Origin: Coprobacter secundus
GTDB taxonomy: Bacteria > Bacteroidota > Bacteroidia > Bacteroidales > Coprobacteraceae
Assembly (NCBI GenBank): GCA_000803105.1
Contig: JTDA01000005.1
Span: 124,001-188,000, forward strand
Reading direction: 5' to 3'
Length of the DNA stretch: 64,000 nucleotides
The notes under the pieces were generated by a model. The model was not told the DNA's origin. It ran no database searches and saw only the letters and a program-made list of their open reading frames with translations. Both the position numbers and the translations under genes were made by a program. Shown here piece after piece: positions 17,394 to 27,736 of this stretch (the stretch's first letter is position 1; every line of letters begins with the position of its first letter).

Positions 17394-20300
17394 ATGAGAA
17401 ATAGTCTTTTTATATTATTCTTTTTTGTTTGCACAGTTTTACACTCTACATCTTCTTACTATACATATTCGATATCGGATGGGTTATCAAATAGTACTAT
17501 AAAAGCTATTTATCAAGATAAGATGGGGTATATGTGGTTTGGTACTAAAGATGGGATAAACCGTTTTGATGGAAATGAAATCAGAACATATCGCTCTGAT
17601 GTACAACAACGTAATGCAGTTTTTAACAATGATATAACATTTATTGCAGGAGATGAAAATGGGTATATGTGGATAGGCTCATTTAATGGGATAGAATTGT
17701 TTGATCCGTATACCGAGGAATTTTTGTCCCTTGATACGTATTTCCCAGGGCAAACAATGCCTACAGGAATTGTTTCAGGTATATATGTGGAGTCCAGTAG
17801 TAAAGTGTGGATATCTACGAAAAATGGACTGTATTTTTTGGATAAAAATGCAGGAGTAGTAAGTTGTATTTTAGAAAATGTTTATATCAATCGAATGAAT
17901 AAATGTGCTGAAGGTTTTATTATGGCTGAGGTATTGGGCAAAGGTTTTACATTGATTGATCTTAGAACTCATGAAGTAAGTTATCTTGAAAAAGATGGGG
18001 CTAATAAAAGAAATCCTGTCAATGATATTTTTATGGATAGCAAAGGGAGAGTTTGGTTAGGAGCAGATCTTTATAATTTCTTTGTGTATGACCACCATTC
18101 TCGACAGATTATACCTGTAAAAATAAAGATACCATCGGGAATATATTCGGATAGTGGGCAAATCCACACTATTATTGAGTATAATGATACAACATTGGTA
18201 TTAGGAACAGATAATGGGTTGTTACCTTTTAATACCAATAATATGGTATTTTGTAGTAATTCGGATGGATTTTTAGCAGATCGACTTTTATACCATCGTA
18301 TAATGAGCGTTTATAAAGATAGAGATGGTGCATTCTGGTTTGGAACTTTTAATAAAGGGTTAAAATATTATAATCCGAACCATTATTTATTTAAGTCATA
18401 TGATTTGGCTACGGATAAAGGTTTGCCAGTAGGCGTAGTAGGTAATATTGTAGAAAATAATGGTATTATATGGATTGGACATGAACGTGGATTGAGTTTA
18501 TTAGACATGAAAACGGATAAGACTTCTTATTTTAATATTCAGTCTCATGTGTTACAGAAAAATAAAGATAGTGAACTTTATTATATTTTTAAAGAGAGGT
18601 CTGATTTATTCTATTTCTACTTGTTAAATAGAGGAACTTATATTTTTGATTTAGAAAAAAGGAAAGATTGCAAGAGGATTAGTATCCCTCCTACATCTCA
18701 GGTCAGAAGCATGGTAAAAGATATGGAGGGTAATATATGGATTGCAGAAGAAAATCTTTCTATTTATGATCCGAAGACAGATGAAATAAAAACTGATTTG
18801 ATAACCAACGAAAAAGGTTTGACCAAATATATGTTAGCGCAGGAATTGTTGATGAGATATAATGGTAATATTTTAATTGGTAGCCGTACGAATGGAGTAT
18901 TGGAATATTACTATGATAAGTATATTCCTGGCGGTTATCTTATGGCGCATAAGTTGGATATAGAACCACTGGCCAATAAGAATGTAAATGTTCTGTTTGA
19001 AGACCATAAACATAATGTGTGGATAGGAACGTATAGTTCAGGATTGTGTTGTTGTAACATTGAAAAAGGAGAATATGTCCTTTATAATGAAGAGAAGGGC
19101 CTGATAAGTAATATGATTTGTGGAGTTTTAGAGGATGAGAGAACGGGACATATATGGGTTTCCACTGTTGCGGGAGTTTCTTCTATTCATCCGGAAACGG
19201 GGAAAATTTTAAATTATTCTTATAAGACCGGTTTTCCGTTACAAGAAGTATCTGTTCATTCATTTTTTTTAGCATCTGATGGTAAAATATACGTAGGAGG
19301 AATCGACCGTATCGTTTCATTTGATCCTAGTTTTTTTAATGCGATGTCAGATACTCTTTCGGTGCATATAACATCGATAAAGACCTTAAATACGAAAGCT
19401 GACCCGAAGACACAACAATATACCAGTACTGCGGCTCTAAAGAATGTTCATTTTTCTTATTCTCAATCATCGATTGTCATTAAATTTTCGACTCAAAATT
19501 ATATTTATCCGAAAGAAAACAAATATATGTTTAAACTTGAGGGTTTTGATAATAATTGGAATTATACAGACCGGCCTGAGGTAACTTATAGTAATTTGCC
19601 TGATGGAGAATATACATTTTTAGTAAAAGCTTGTAATATTGACGGAGGTTGGAGTCCGATAGTTACAGAACTGGATTTTGTTATTCATCCTCCTTTTTGG
19701 AGGACTATATGGGCTAAAATATTTTATTTTTTTGTAGCATTTGCCTTATTATTGTTTATAATAAAATATATTATTAATCGTAAGACGTATAAATACAAAC
19801 AGCAGATTGCCCAAATAGAAAAAGATAATATAGAAAAGTATTATCAGTTAAAACTTGACCTTTTTACTAAATTTTCTCATGAATTACGTACACCGCTTAC
19901 ATTGATAATCAGTCCGGTAGATGATTTGATGAATGATAAATTTTTACCTGAAAGATTGCAGTATATTGTACGTACTATTTATAAAAATTCAAAACGGCTT
20001 TTATTATTGGTTAATCAACTTCTTGATTTTAGAAAAATAGAACATGGAGCTATGAAACTTTCGATAAGTAAAGTTCCAGTTGAGAGTTTTATTTGGGAAC
20101 AAATAGAGAATTTTAGAGAACTTTCTTCGAAGAAACAGATTACTATATATTATGAAAATTTATATAAAGAGGATGATGTTTGGTTTGACATTGAAATGAT
20201 GGAAAAAGTTATATCAAATTTACTTTCAAATGCTATAAAATATACGGGAGAATGCGGCCAAATTAGTATAAGAAGTTATGAGTTGAATGAATTTTTTTAT

Positions 20301-21431
20301 TTCATGATTAGTGATAATGGTGAAGGTATTTCGGAGGAAGATATTCATCATATTTTTGAGCCGTTTTATCAAGTTCACCAAGGAACGCACGGCGGTATGT
20401 TTGGTTCTGGTATAGGATTGAGTTTGGTACAATATATTGTCAAATTGCATGGTGGAAATATTTGGGTAGAAAGTGAAAAAGGGAAAGGTACTACATTTTA
20501 TATTTCTTTATTTTTAGGTAAAGAACATTATGTGGAAAATAATTCGGAAATTGTCGAAGGAAATTTCAGGGATGTAGCGTCATATTCGATAAAGGAAGAA
20601 ACATTGTTTGACGAAGAAGAGGTCTTGCCAGACTCATCTTTATCGGATAGGTCCAAATCTTGGGTATTGGTTGTAGAAGATGATGCCGATTTGCGTTTGT
20701 ATATAAAATCTCAATTGGAAAAGGACTTTTTTATTTTAGAAGCTGTTGATGGAAAGGAAGGATATGCTATAGCTCTTGAACAGCTTCCAAATCTTATTAT
20801 TAGTGATGTTATGATGCCCAATATGAGTGGTATAGAAATGTGTGATAAAATAAAAGATGATATCCGTACGGCACATATTCCTGTGATATTATTGACAGCC
20901 AAAGTAATGAATGAACATATTGAGGAGGGGTATGAGCATAAAGCTGATGATTATATTTTGAAACCTTTTGATGCTCATCTTCTGAATGTTCGTGTTAAGA
21001 ATATAATTCAAAATAGAGAGAGACTCCGCCAGTTGTTTACTACCCGATTATTAACTCCGGGAGTAAGTGAGGAAGATGAAGTTGTATCACAGGATGATTT
21101 GTTTATGCAAAAACTGATGGATCTGGTTGAGAAAAATATCTCTAATCCAGATTTTTCAATTGATGAAATATGCCAGAATTTAGGAATGAGTAGAGCCCAG
21201 TTTTTTAGAAAGACAAAAGCTATATCAAATTCTACTCCTAATAAGCTTATTTTACAATTACGAATGAAAATGGCAGTGAAATTATTACTTAAAAATAAAT
21301 TGTCTATATCAGAAGTTGCTTATAAGGTAGGGTTTTCGGACCCTGCTTATTTCAGTAAAACATTTAAGTCCGTATATAATATTTCTCCAACAGATTTTTT
21401 GAAAAATCGTCATGTAGATAAAGGAATATAA
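17394..21431 (+). CDS. Hybrid two-component system sensor/regulator (HTCS)
   Basis: A one-protein signalling system of about 1345 residues spanning the inner membrane. A signal peptide is followed by fourteen-blade-type propeller repeats (GYMWFGTKDGINRFDG, WIGTYSSGL) to about residue 690, then a Y_Y_Y domain (LPDGEYTFLVKACN) and one membrane helix near 770. Inside the cell are a histidine kinase (FSHELRTPLTLIISP, about 824; SDNGEGISEEDIHHIFEPF), a receiver (VVEDDADLRLYI, phosphoacceptor in IISDVMMPN) and a C-terminal AraC-type DNA-binding domain ending VGFSDPAYFSKTFKSVYNIS. I choose ATG 17394 over the upstream GTG at 17385 because the signal peptide begins MRNSLFIL. It should sense a glycan fragment in the periplasm and activate the adjacent susCD genes. 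Confidence 0.95.
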   Translation: MRNSLFILFFFVCTVLHSTSSYYTYSISDGLSNSTIKAIYQDKMGYMWFGTKDGINRFDGNEIRTYRSDVQQRNAVFNNDITFIAGDENGYMWIGSFNGIELFDPYTEEFLSLDTYFPGQTMPTGIVSGIYVESSSKVWISTKNGLYFLDKNAGVVSCILENVYINRMNKCAEGFIMAEVLGKGFTLIDLRTHEVSYLEKDGANKRNPVNDIFMDSKGRVWLGADLYNFFVYDHHSRQIIPVKIKIPSGIYSDSGQIHTIIEYNDTTLVLGTDNGLLPFNTNNMVFCSNSDGFLADRLLYHRIMSVYKDRDGAFWFGTFNKGLKYYNPNHYLFKSYDLATDKGLPVGVVGNIVENNGIIWIGHERGLSLLDMKTDKTSYFNIQSHVLQKNKDSELYYIFKERSDLFYFYLLNRGTYIFDLEKRKDCKRISIPPTSQVRSMVKDMEGNIWIAEENLSIYDPKTDEIKTDLITNEKGLTKYMLAQELLMRYNGNILIGSRTNGVLEYYYDKYIPGGYLMAHKLDIEPLANKNVNVLFEDHKHNVWIGTYSSGLCCCNIEKGEYVLYNEEKGLISNMICGVLEDERTGHIWVSTVAGVSSIHPETGKILNYSYKTGFPLQEVSVHSFFLASDGKIYVGGIDRIVSFDPSFFNAMSDTLSVHITSIKTLNTKADPKTQQYTSTAALKNVHFSYSQSSIVIKFSTQNYIYPKENKYMFKLEGFDNNWNYTDRPEVTYSNLPDGEYTFLVKACNIDGGWSPIVTELDFVIHPPFWRTIWAKIFYFFVAFALLLFIIKYIINRKTYKYKQQIAQIEKDNIEKYYQLKLDLFTKFSHELRTPLTLIISPVDDLMNDKFLPERLQYIVRTIYKNSKRLLLLVNQLLDFRKIEHGAMKLSISKVPVESFIWEQIENFRELSSKKQITIYYENLYKEDDVWFDIEMMEKVISNLLSNAIKYTGECGQISIRSYELNEFFYFMISDNGEGISEEDIHHIFEPFYQVHQGTHGGMFGSGIGLSLVQYIVKLHGGNIWVESEKGKGTTFYISLFLGKEHYVENNSEIVEGNFRDVASYSIKEETLFDEEEVLPDSSLSDRSKSWVLVVEDDADLRLYIKSQLEKDFFILEAVDGKEGYAIALEQLPNLIISDVMMPNMSGIEMCDKIKDDIRTAHIPVILLTAKVMNEHIEEGYEHKADDYILKPFDAHLLNVRVKNIIQNRERLRQLFTTRLLTPGVSEEDEVVSQDDLFMQKLMDLVEKNISNPDFSIDEICQNLGMSRAQFFRKTKAISNSTPNKLILQLRMKMAVKLLLKNKLSISEVAYKVGFSDPAYFSKTFKSVYNISPTDFLKNRHVDKGI

Positions 21432-21839
21432 AATGTATTTGCATTGATGATATATTATTTGATAATTTTCAATATATATTATAGGAATATTTTGAGCAAA
21501 GTATATTGTTTATTATGTATTTGTGGGGATAGTGGAGGGATATTTCATCTTGTTTTTTAGAAAAAGGGATGACAGTTTGTATAATTAATATGTTGATTAA
21601 TAGCGATATATTTAGTTAGATACTATTTTCCATGATTTTGATACTATTTTCCAATAGGGTTATACGTACTCATTCTATTTTTGTAATAGCAAGGGAAAAA
21701 AGAGATTCTATTATTCTTTAGATGAAAAACGTAATTTTTTTAAGTTGATATAATATTTATATAATAATATAGTAAAATTTGAAAGTAGAGCAAGACAAAA
21801 AACTTTTCTTTCAGATGTTAACCTTAAGTTTTATCGAAA
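21432..21839 (+). promoter_or_regulatory. susC upstream region
   Basis: About 400 AT-rich bases without a gene lie between the regulator and susC. The notable element is the 14-base direct repeat at 21619-21653. The 180 bases after it are very A/T-rich and presumably carry the susC promoter and leader; I could not place a -7 box with confidence. Confidence 0.4.
21619..21653 (+). promoter_or_regulatory. Direct repeat, candidate HTCS binding site
   Basis: GATACTATTTTCCA occurs twice exactly (21619-21632 and 21640-21653), 21 bases start to start, i.e. two helical turns. Tandem repeats of this spacing suit two AraC-type DNA-binding domains of a dimeric hybrid regulator. The site lies about 190 bases before susC and just after the regulator gene. 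Confidence 0.65.
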
Positions 21840-24800
21840 ATGAATTTATCAAAAATTGTAATTAATCTGTTCTTGTTATTTTTCTGTGTTAGTTTAGCTG
21901 CCCAGACGAAGCAAAACACAAATGAAAGTAAGCATCAAAAAAAGATCTCGGGTACAGTGGTCGATCAGAATGGGGAATCGGTTATTGGAGCGAGTGTGTT
22001 AGTGAAAGGTAGTACGATAGGTACTATTACCGATATAGATGGCAAGTATTCAATTGCAGCATCTTCTGAAGATAAACTGGTGTTTTCTTATGTAGGGTTT
22101 GACTCACAAGAGATACCAGTGAAGAAGAACACAATTATTAATGTTACATTAAAAAGTACGACTAAAGACCTGGATGAAGTAGTCGTAATTGGATATGGGT
22201 CGGTAAAAAAGTCAAATTTGACTACATCTATATCAAAAATCAGTTCTGAGTCCTTAGAGAGCCGTCCATTGACTACTATTAGTGAGGCTTTTAGCGGACA
22301 GCTGGCTGGAGTACAGACTCAAGTTTCCAGTGGTGTTCCTGGTGAAGATTTGCAAATAACGGTACGAGGCGCCAGTTCTTTGAATAGTACGACACCTCCT
22401 TTATATGTTATTGATGGGATAATTACAGAGTCTTTAAATGATGTCAATCCGAGTGATATCGAATCTATTCAGGTATTGAAAGATGCAGCGGCAACGTCTA
22501 TTTATGGTGCGCGTGGTTCTAATGGGGTTGTATTGATAGAGACGAAGATGGCCAAAGGAGGAAAACCTGTGGTTACTTTTGATGCTTATTATGGTCTTCA
22601 GAAGGCAGACCGTTTGCCAGAGGTTATGAGCCCTAAAGAATGGTTGGCATACAATATTTATTGTCTGAATGCTAATTATTTGAATGCTAATGGGCTGAAT
22701 TCGATGATGACTCCTAATAAAAATCGTCCTACCAATTATCAGATTCCAGAATCATGGTTGTTGAACCCGAATTCTGACACTCCAGATTGGCGTCTGAACC
22801 CCAATATTAATCAAACGAATTGGATTGACGAAATTTTACGTACAGCACCGGTTCAGAGTTATCAATTGTCTGCGTCGGGCAAAAGTGATATGGGCAGTAT
22901 ATATATGTCAGGTGGTTATATGGAACAAGTCGGCATAGTGAAGAATACTGATTATCATAGAATCAATTTTCGACTGAATGGAACATTGAATATAACGAAA
23001 AAGCTTAGGTTGGGAGTGAATTTAGCTCCGTCAGTGGCAAAACAACGACGAGGGGAATCTGAGGGTAAAGATAAAGTGATATTAACAGCTTTACAGTATC
23101 CATGCTTAATAGGCATTGATGAAAATACTCGTGATTTTGGGTATAATGCCGATTATCCTAATTATGTAAATCCATATGAAAGATTGATGCAAGTAACCGA
23201 TAATAAAGGTGATAATCGGTTGAATGCATCTGCATGGTTCCAGTATGATATTATAAAAGGGTTATCGTTTAAGTCGATATATAATAATAACTTAAGGAGT
23301 ACTGTATATGAATATTTTATTCCAGCCAATGTTGTAGCTCCTAATGCAACTGGAGGACAAGTGTCTTCTGGGAATAGTTATTCTGAGGTGTATAATAACT
23401 GGGGATGGCAGAACGTGTTATCTTATGATTTGAATGTTAAGAAACATACTATTAATATTATGTTAGGTCAAAGTCTGGATAATACAAATACTTATAGGGC
23501 TACGGTTGCTGCAACAGGGTGGCCATTGGAGAATGTTTATACACTGAATTTGGCGACAACTCCTACAACTGCATCAACAGAGCGTTATACCGTGCGTACG
23601 TCATCCTTTTTTGGCCGTGTTTCTTACGATTATGCTGATAAGTATCTGTTTACAGCATCTGTTAGACGTGATGGTTCTTCTCGTTTTGGTGCAAATAACA
23701 GGTGGGGGACTTTTCCATCATTTTCTGCCGGTTGGAAAATCAGTGAAGAGAATTTTATGAAAAATCTTGATTTTTTGAATTTATTCAAGATTAGAGCCTC
23801 ATGGGGACAGGCAGGAAATGATCGTGTAGGCTATTATGATTATCTTTCTACATTCGATGTTTCTAATACTGTTTACGGTGGACAGTCTCAAGCTGCTATG
23901 TATCCGGCTAATTATGCTAATGCTGATTTAAAATGGGAGAATACAACTTCTGTCGATTTAGGCTTGGATCTTTCTTTTTTGAAAAACCGAATCCAGTTTA
24001 ATTTTGATTATTATAGAAATACGACAAAATCATTATTATATGACTTGCAGATACCTTCTACTACTGGATTTACGACTACAAAAACAAATGTTGGAAAAAT
24101 CAGGAATACAGGTTGGGAGATTGATTTAAATACGACAAATATTTCGACAAAAGATTTTAAATGGAGTAGTACGATAAATCTTTCGGCTAATAGGAATAAG
24201 GTGCTCGATTTGGGTGGGAATGATAATATCATAACTCCGGCATGGAATGCTTATTTTATAACACAGGTCGGAGGGCCTATTTCTCAATTCTATTTGTATC
24301 GCACAGATGGTTTGTTGACAGAAGATGATTTTGCTGTAGGACCCGATGGAAGTTATGACAGATCGCAACCTTTAGTACCAATTATGGCATCTCAGATTCC
24401 GGGTAATCTGAAATTTGTAGATACAAATAAAGATGGACAGATTACGGATGAAGATATGGTTCCATATGGTGATAATATGCCTGATTTGCTTTGGGGATTT
24501 ACAAATCGTTTTAGTTACAAGGGATTTGAATTAAGTATATTTTTACAAGGACAGTTTGGTGGAGATGTGTATTATTTGGCATCTCGTAATATCAATTTTG
24601 GCCGTAGGTTTAATAACTGTTTGGTCGGTTGGCTGAATTCGTATAAACAGACTTACCGAGGAGGAGATCCCATTCCCTATGAGTTGGGGGTTGATATGAG
24701 CTGGGATGGAAAGACACCATTGTCTTATGGTTTGGGAGCTAATGGCGTGAATGAAAATACGACAACCGACCAGCGTATTTATGATGCTACATTTTTGAAA

Positions 24801-25031
24801 ATAAAAAATATAACATTATCCTACAATTTACCTAAAAATCTATTGCAAAAGGCCAAAATACGGGCAATGAAATTTTATATCTCTATGGAGAATGTACACA
24901 CATTTACTCATTATGTGGGAAATCCTGAAGTAAATAGCTATTCGTCATCTAATCCGGTATTGAGGGGTGTAGATTATTCTACTTATCCATTGGCACGAAA
25001 ATACTCTTTAGGTGTAAATGTAACCTTCTAA
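21840..25031 (+). CDS. SusC-family TonB-dependent outer-membrane glycan transporter
   Basis: A 1063-residue SusC/RagA-type outer-membrane receptor that imports oligosaccharides using TonB energy. It has a signal peptide (VINLFLLFFCVSLAAQ), a carboxypeptidase-regulatory-like domain (KISGTVVDQNGESVIGAS, about 35-110), the SusC signature DLDEVVVIGYGSVKKSNLT (about 118) and a plug domain with LYVIDGIITE, DIESIQVLKDAAATSIYGAR. The remainder is a 22-strand barrel ending with an aromatic-rich strand (KYSLGVNVTF). It is the first gene after the hybrid regulator and lies 12 bases before the susD homologue, with which it should form the lidded import complex. The substrate cannot be read from the receptor. 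Confidence 0.96.
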   Translation: MNLSKIVINLFLLFFCVSLAAQTKQNTNESKHQKKISGTVVDQNGESVIGASVLVKGSTIGTITDIDGKYSIAASSEDKLVFSYVGFDSQEIPVKKNTIINVTLKSTTKDLDEVVVIGYGSVKKSNLTTSISKISSESLESRPLTTISEAFSGQLAGVQTQVSSGVPGEDLQITVRGASSLNSTTPPLYVIDGIITESLNDVNPSDIESIQVLKDAAATSIYGARGSNGVVLIETKMAKGGKPVVTFDAYYGLQKADRLPEVMSPKEWLAYNIYCLNANYLNANGLNSMMTPNKNRPTNYQIPESWLLNPNSDTPDWRLNPNINQTNWIDEILRTAPVQSYQLSASGKSDMGSIYMSGGYMEQVGIVKNTDYHRINFRLNGTLNITKKLRLGVNLAPSVAKQRRGESEGKDKVILTALQYPCLIGIDENTRDFGYNADYPNYVNPYERLMQVTDNKGDNRLNASAWFQYDIIKGLSFKSIYNNNLRSTVYEYFIPANVVAPNATGGQVSSGNSYSEVYNNWGWQNVLSYDLNVKKHTINIMLGQSLDNTNTYRATVAATGWPLENVYTLNLATTPTTASTERYTVRTSSFFGRVSYDYADKYLFTASVRRDGSSRFGANNRWGTFPSFSAGWKISEENFMKNLDFLNLFKIRASWGQAGNDRVGYYDYLSTFDVSNTVYGGQSQAAMYPANYANADLKWENTTSVDLGLDLSFLKNRIQFNFDYYRNTTKSLLYDLQIPSTTGFTTTKTNVGKIRNTGWEIDLNTTNISTKDFKWSSTINLSANRNKVLDLGGNDNIITPAWNAYFITQVGGPISQFYLYRTDGLLTEDDFAVGPDGSYDRSQPLVPIMASQIPGNLKFVDTNKDGQITDEDMVPYGDNMPDLLWGFTNRFSYKGFELSIFLQGQFGGDVYYLASRNINFGRRFNNCLVGWLNSYKQTYRGGDPIPYELGVDMSWDGKTPLSYGLGANGVNENTTTDQRIYDATFLKIKNITLSYNLPKNLLQKAKIRAMKFYISMENVHTFTHYVGNPEVNSYSSSNPVLRGVDYSTYPLARKYSLGVNVTF

Positions 25032-25043
25032 AATCTGAAAATA

Positions 25044-26666
25044 ATGAAAAGTATTAAGAAAATTATATTTGTTTTAGTGTGTTGCGGCAGTTTTTGTGCT
25101 TGTGAAGATTATTTAGCCGTGACTCCGGAGTCGGCATATACCGATGAGTCTTTCTATTTGACAGCGACTGATTTTGAGACGGCAATATCCGGTTGTTATT
25201 CTGATTTGAATGAAATTTTTGGTAAAAATGGAACAGGGTATATAAATACTCTTATTGCTCGTTCGGACGAGTGTCGCAATAGTTCTGAGATTGGCCGTTT
25301 TATGGAATCATCCAATAGTACCTGGTGGTCGAATCCGTGGAAAAATCTTTGGTCTATGGTGAGCCGATGCAATAAAATTTTGGATAAGATAGATGGAGTA
25401 GATTTTTCTGATCAGACACAAAAGGCAAATATCAAAGGGGAAGCTCTTGCTTTGAGAGGATATGCATATTTCCAATTTGCTTGGTGTTGGGGTGGGGTAC
25501 CCTTAATTACAAAACCTCTCTCTTTGAGTGAAACGCATAAAATTGCTCGTTCATCGCAAGAAGCTACTTATGCACAAGCAGAATCGGATTTTAAGCAGGC
25601 TTATGAGCTTCTTCCAGAAGCTTGGCCTTCTACCAAAACTGGACGTGTGACAAGATATGCTGCTGCTGGAATGTTGGGTCGATTATATTTATATCAGTGT
25701 ATAAGCCAAAGAAGAGCTCAAAAAACGGGAGAGACACCGACACCTGCGATGGCAGAAAAGGCAGCAGAATGGTTAAAATTGGTTATTGATAAAGAGGGTT
25801 CTTTATATAAAATGGCAACAGTTTATACTGATTGTTTCGACGGAGCGAAAAATAATAGTGCAGAACGTGTTTGGGAAACGCAATATTTAAGTGGGGCTTC
25901 GGCTCAGGCATTAGGATTAAGTACCTATTTCCCTTCAATATTTATTCCCTCTTCTCTGAATTTACGTAGGGGGGATGGAACAAAGATGGGTGGAGTTACA
26001 TTTACCGGAGGGTCTGGTTCTTTTCGTGCATCGCTTAGTATTGCAGATAGTTCGAAATATGAGCTTATTTCGGGAAATTTAGATGATCCGTTGAGTGTTG
26101 TTGTGTTTGATAAGCGTCGGGATGCGACATTGGTCAATGGCCTATATGTAGATAAAAGTACACCGGTTTATGATTATTATTTTGTAAAAAAGTTTTTGAT
26201 AGATTCGGCTAATTTCCCGTCAGCTATTGATTATTGGGGAACCAATCTTCCGATATTACGATATACGGATGTAAAAATGATGTATGCCGAGGCTTTGAAT
26301 GAGGTTGATTATGCAGCAAATAAGACAACAATATTTTCGATACTGAACGAGGTAAGGACACGGGGAGGCCTAAAACCGATTAGTGAAGTCGAATTGCCGG
26401 ATTACAATACAGTGTTTGATTGTATTGTCCATGAACGTTTTGTAGAGTTTGCATTTGAGGGATTACGTTGGCCGGATTTAGTTCGATGGAGACTGGCTGA
26501 AGAAAAAATTGCGGAACATTTTGCATTGCAAGATGAAGGTTATGATGAGTCTACAGAGACTCCGATGTACGGAATGAAAAAATATCACCATCTTGCTCCG
26601 ATACCTTATATCGATATAGTGGCGTACAATAATGAAAATATACTGTGGCAAAATGAAGGTTATTAA
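25044..26666 (+). CDS. SusD-family surface glycan-binding lipoprotein
   Basis: A 540-residue RagB/SusD lipoprotein that caps the SusC channel and captures glycan at the cell surface. The signal peptide ends at a cysteine in GSFCACEDYLAVTP (about residue 20), and the mature start DYLAVTPESAYTDESFY is typical. The helical TPR-type framework is visible in KGEALALRGYAYFQFAWCWG and the conserved ending FAFEGLRWPDLVRWRLAEE, with LRYTDVKMMYAEALNEV before it. Length is normal. It follows susC by 12 bases and is followed by the SUMF1-like lipoprotein, so the group is one operon. Confidence 0.96.
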   Translation: MKSIKKIIFVLVCCGSFCACEDYLAVTPESAYTDESFYLTATDFETAISGCYSDLNEIFGKNGTGYINTLIARSDECRNSSEIGRFMESSNSTWWSNPWKNLWSMVSRCNKILDKIDGVDFSDQTQKANIKGEALALRGYAYFQFAWCWGGVPLITKPLSLSETHKIARSSQEATYAQAESDFKQAYELLPEAWPSTKTGRVTRYAAAGMLGRLYLYQCISQRRAQKTGETPTPAMAEKAAEWLKLVIDKEGSLYKMATVYTDCFDGAKNNSAERVWETQYLSGASAQALGLSTYFPSIFIPSSLNLRRGDGTKMGGVTFTGGSGSFRASLSIADSSKYELISGNLDDPLSVVVFDKRRDATLVNGLYVDKSTPVYDYYFVKKFLIDSANFPSAIDYWGTNLPILRYTDVKMMYAEALNEVDYAANKTTIFSILNEVRTRGGLKPISEVELPDYNTVFDCIVHERFVEFAFEGLRWPDLVRWRLAEEKIAEHFALQDEGYDESTETPMYGMKKYHHLAPIPYIDIVAYNNENILWQNEGY

Positions 26667-26732
26667 AAAAGGTAAAATCTAAAGACTACTTTTTTTAAAG
26701 TTATTTTTTGAACTTGTTAACATTCTAAGATT

Positions 26733-27725
26733 ATGATTAAAAGCAAAAATATTTGGAAAATAATGGCTTGTGCCGTGATATTTCTTTCATTTTCATGTAA
26801 TGATAATGACGATGAAAAATTTCTTGGTCCTACAGAACCAGGTGATGCATATTTTGGAGGAGGGGCAATATCTGAAGGTATACCGTTAGATAAGAGTAAT
26901 ATTGATGTTTCGTTATTGGGTAAAGTTGCTGGAGATCCAGATGTAGAAACTGACCCTGATGCCTATCATGCGCTTATGCAAGAACGTAAAGCTGTCATTG
27001 AAAAGGCGATATCAGATATGGTATATGTTGATGGAGGTTCTTTTTATATGGGAGCTACGGCGGAGCAGGGAAATGATACTCATATATATGAGAAGAATGT
27101 GCATAAAGTAACTCTTTCCAGTTATTATATCTCCAAATTTGAAGTAACGCAAGAATTATATCTGATTGTTATGGGAGGAACGAATCAGGGTGCTTTTAAA
27201 GAAGAGGGAAATTTACAGATTCCTATCGACAATCGTCTCTATGAAGAGATGAATAATTTTATAGCGAAATTAAATGCTGTAACGGGCTTACGATTTGCAC
27301 TTCCTACAGAAGCTCAATGGGAATTTGCTGCTCGAGGAGGTCGTAAACGTACAGGGTTAATGTATCCTGGTAGTAACGATATTAGTACTGTTGCTTGTTA
27401 TTGGGATAATAGCTTGTTAGGAGATGGCTCGGTAGATCACTGGCCTAGAAGTGTCGGTTTAGGTTTACCCAATGAGTTGGGATTATATGATATGGCTGGG
27501 AATATGCAGGAGGTTTGTTCTGACTGGTATGCCCCATATCCTATTGAAGATCAAGTCAATCCTATGGGGCCATCTGATGACGAGGGTTATACTACGAGGG
27601 TGTGTCGGGGAGGATCTTGGTATTCGTTTGCTGATGCATGTCGATCATCAGCTCGTGCTTCTTTTATACCGAGTACTCGTTATAAATATGTCGGTTTTAG
27701 GTTGGTACATCCGAAAGTTGATTAG
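26733..27725 (+). CDS. SUMF1/FGE-like domain lipoprotein
   Basis: A 330-residue lipoprotein (lipobox cysteine in IFLSFSCNDND) with a formylglycine-generating-enzyme-like fold at about residues 93-327: MVYVDGGSFYMGATAEQG, YYISKFEVTQELYLIVMGG, LPTEAQWEFAARGGR, GLYDMAGNMQEVCSDWY and RVCRGGSWYSFADACRSSAR. In genuine sulfatase-activating enzymes two cysteines flank the end of this last motif; here the first is a serine (GGSWYS) and only the second (DAC) remains. It is therefore probably not a sulfatase-maturing enzyme, and no sulfatase is encoded in the window. Position directly after susD suggests a surface glycan-binding role, which is inference. Confidence 0.85.
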   Translation: MIKSKNIWKIMACAVIFLSFSCNDNDDEKFLGPTEPGDAYFGGGAISEGIPLDKSNIDVSLLGKVAGDPDVETDPDAYHALMQERKAVIEKAISDMVYVDGGSFYMGATAEQGNDTHIYEKNVHKVTLSSYYISKFEVTQELYLIVMGGTNQGAFKEEGNLQIPIDNRLYEEMNNFIAKLNAVTGLRFALPTEAQWEFAARGGRKRTGLMYPGSNDISTVACYWDNSLLGDGSVDHWPRSVGLGLPNELGLYDMAGNMQEVCSDWYAPYPIEDQVNPMGPSDDEGYTTRVCRGGSWYSFADACRSSARASFIPSTRYKYVGFRLVHPKVD

Positions 27726-27736
27726 AATACAATTAA

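Noticed and set aside
26733..27725. Sulfatase-maturing FGE
   Set aside because: One of the two active-site cysteines is replaced by serine and no sulfatase gene is nearby.
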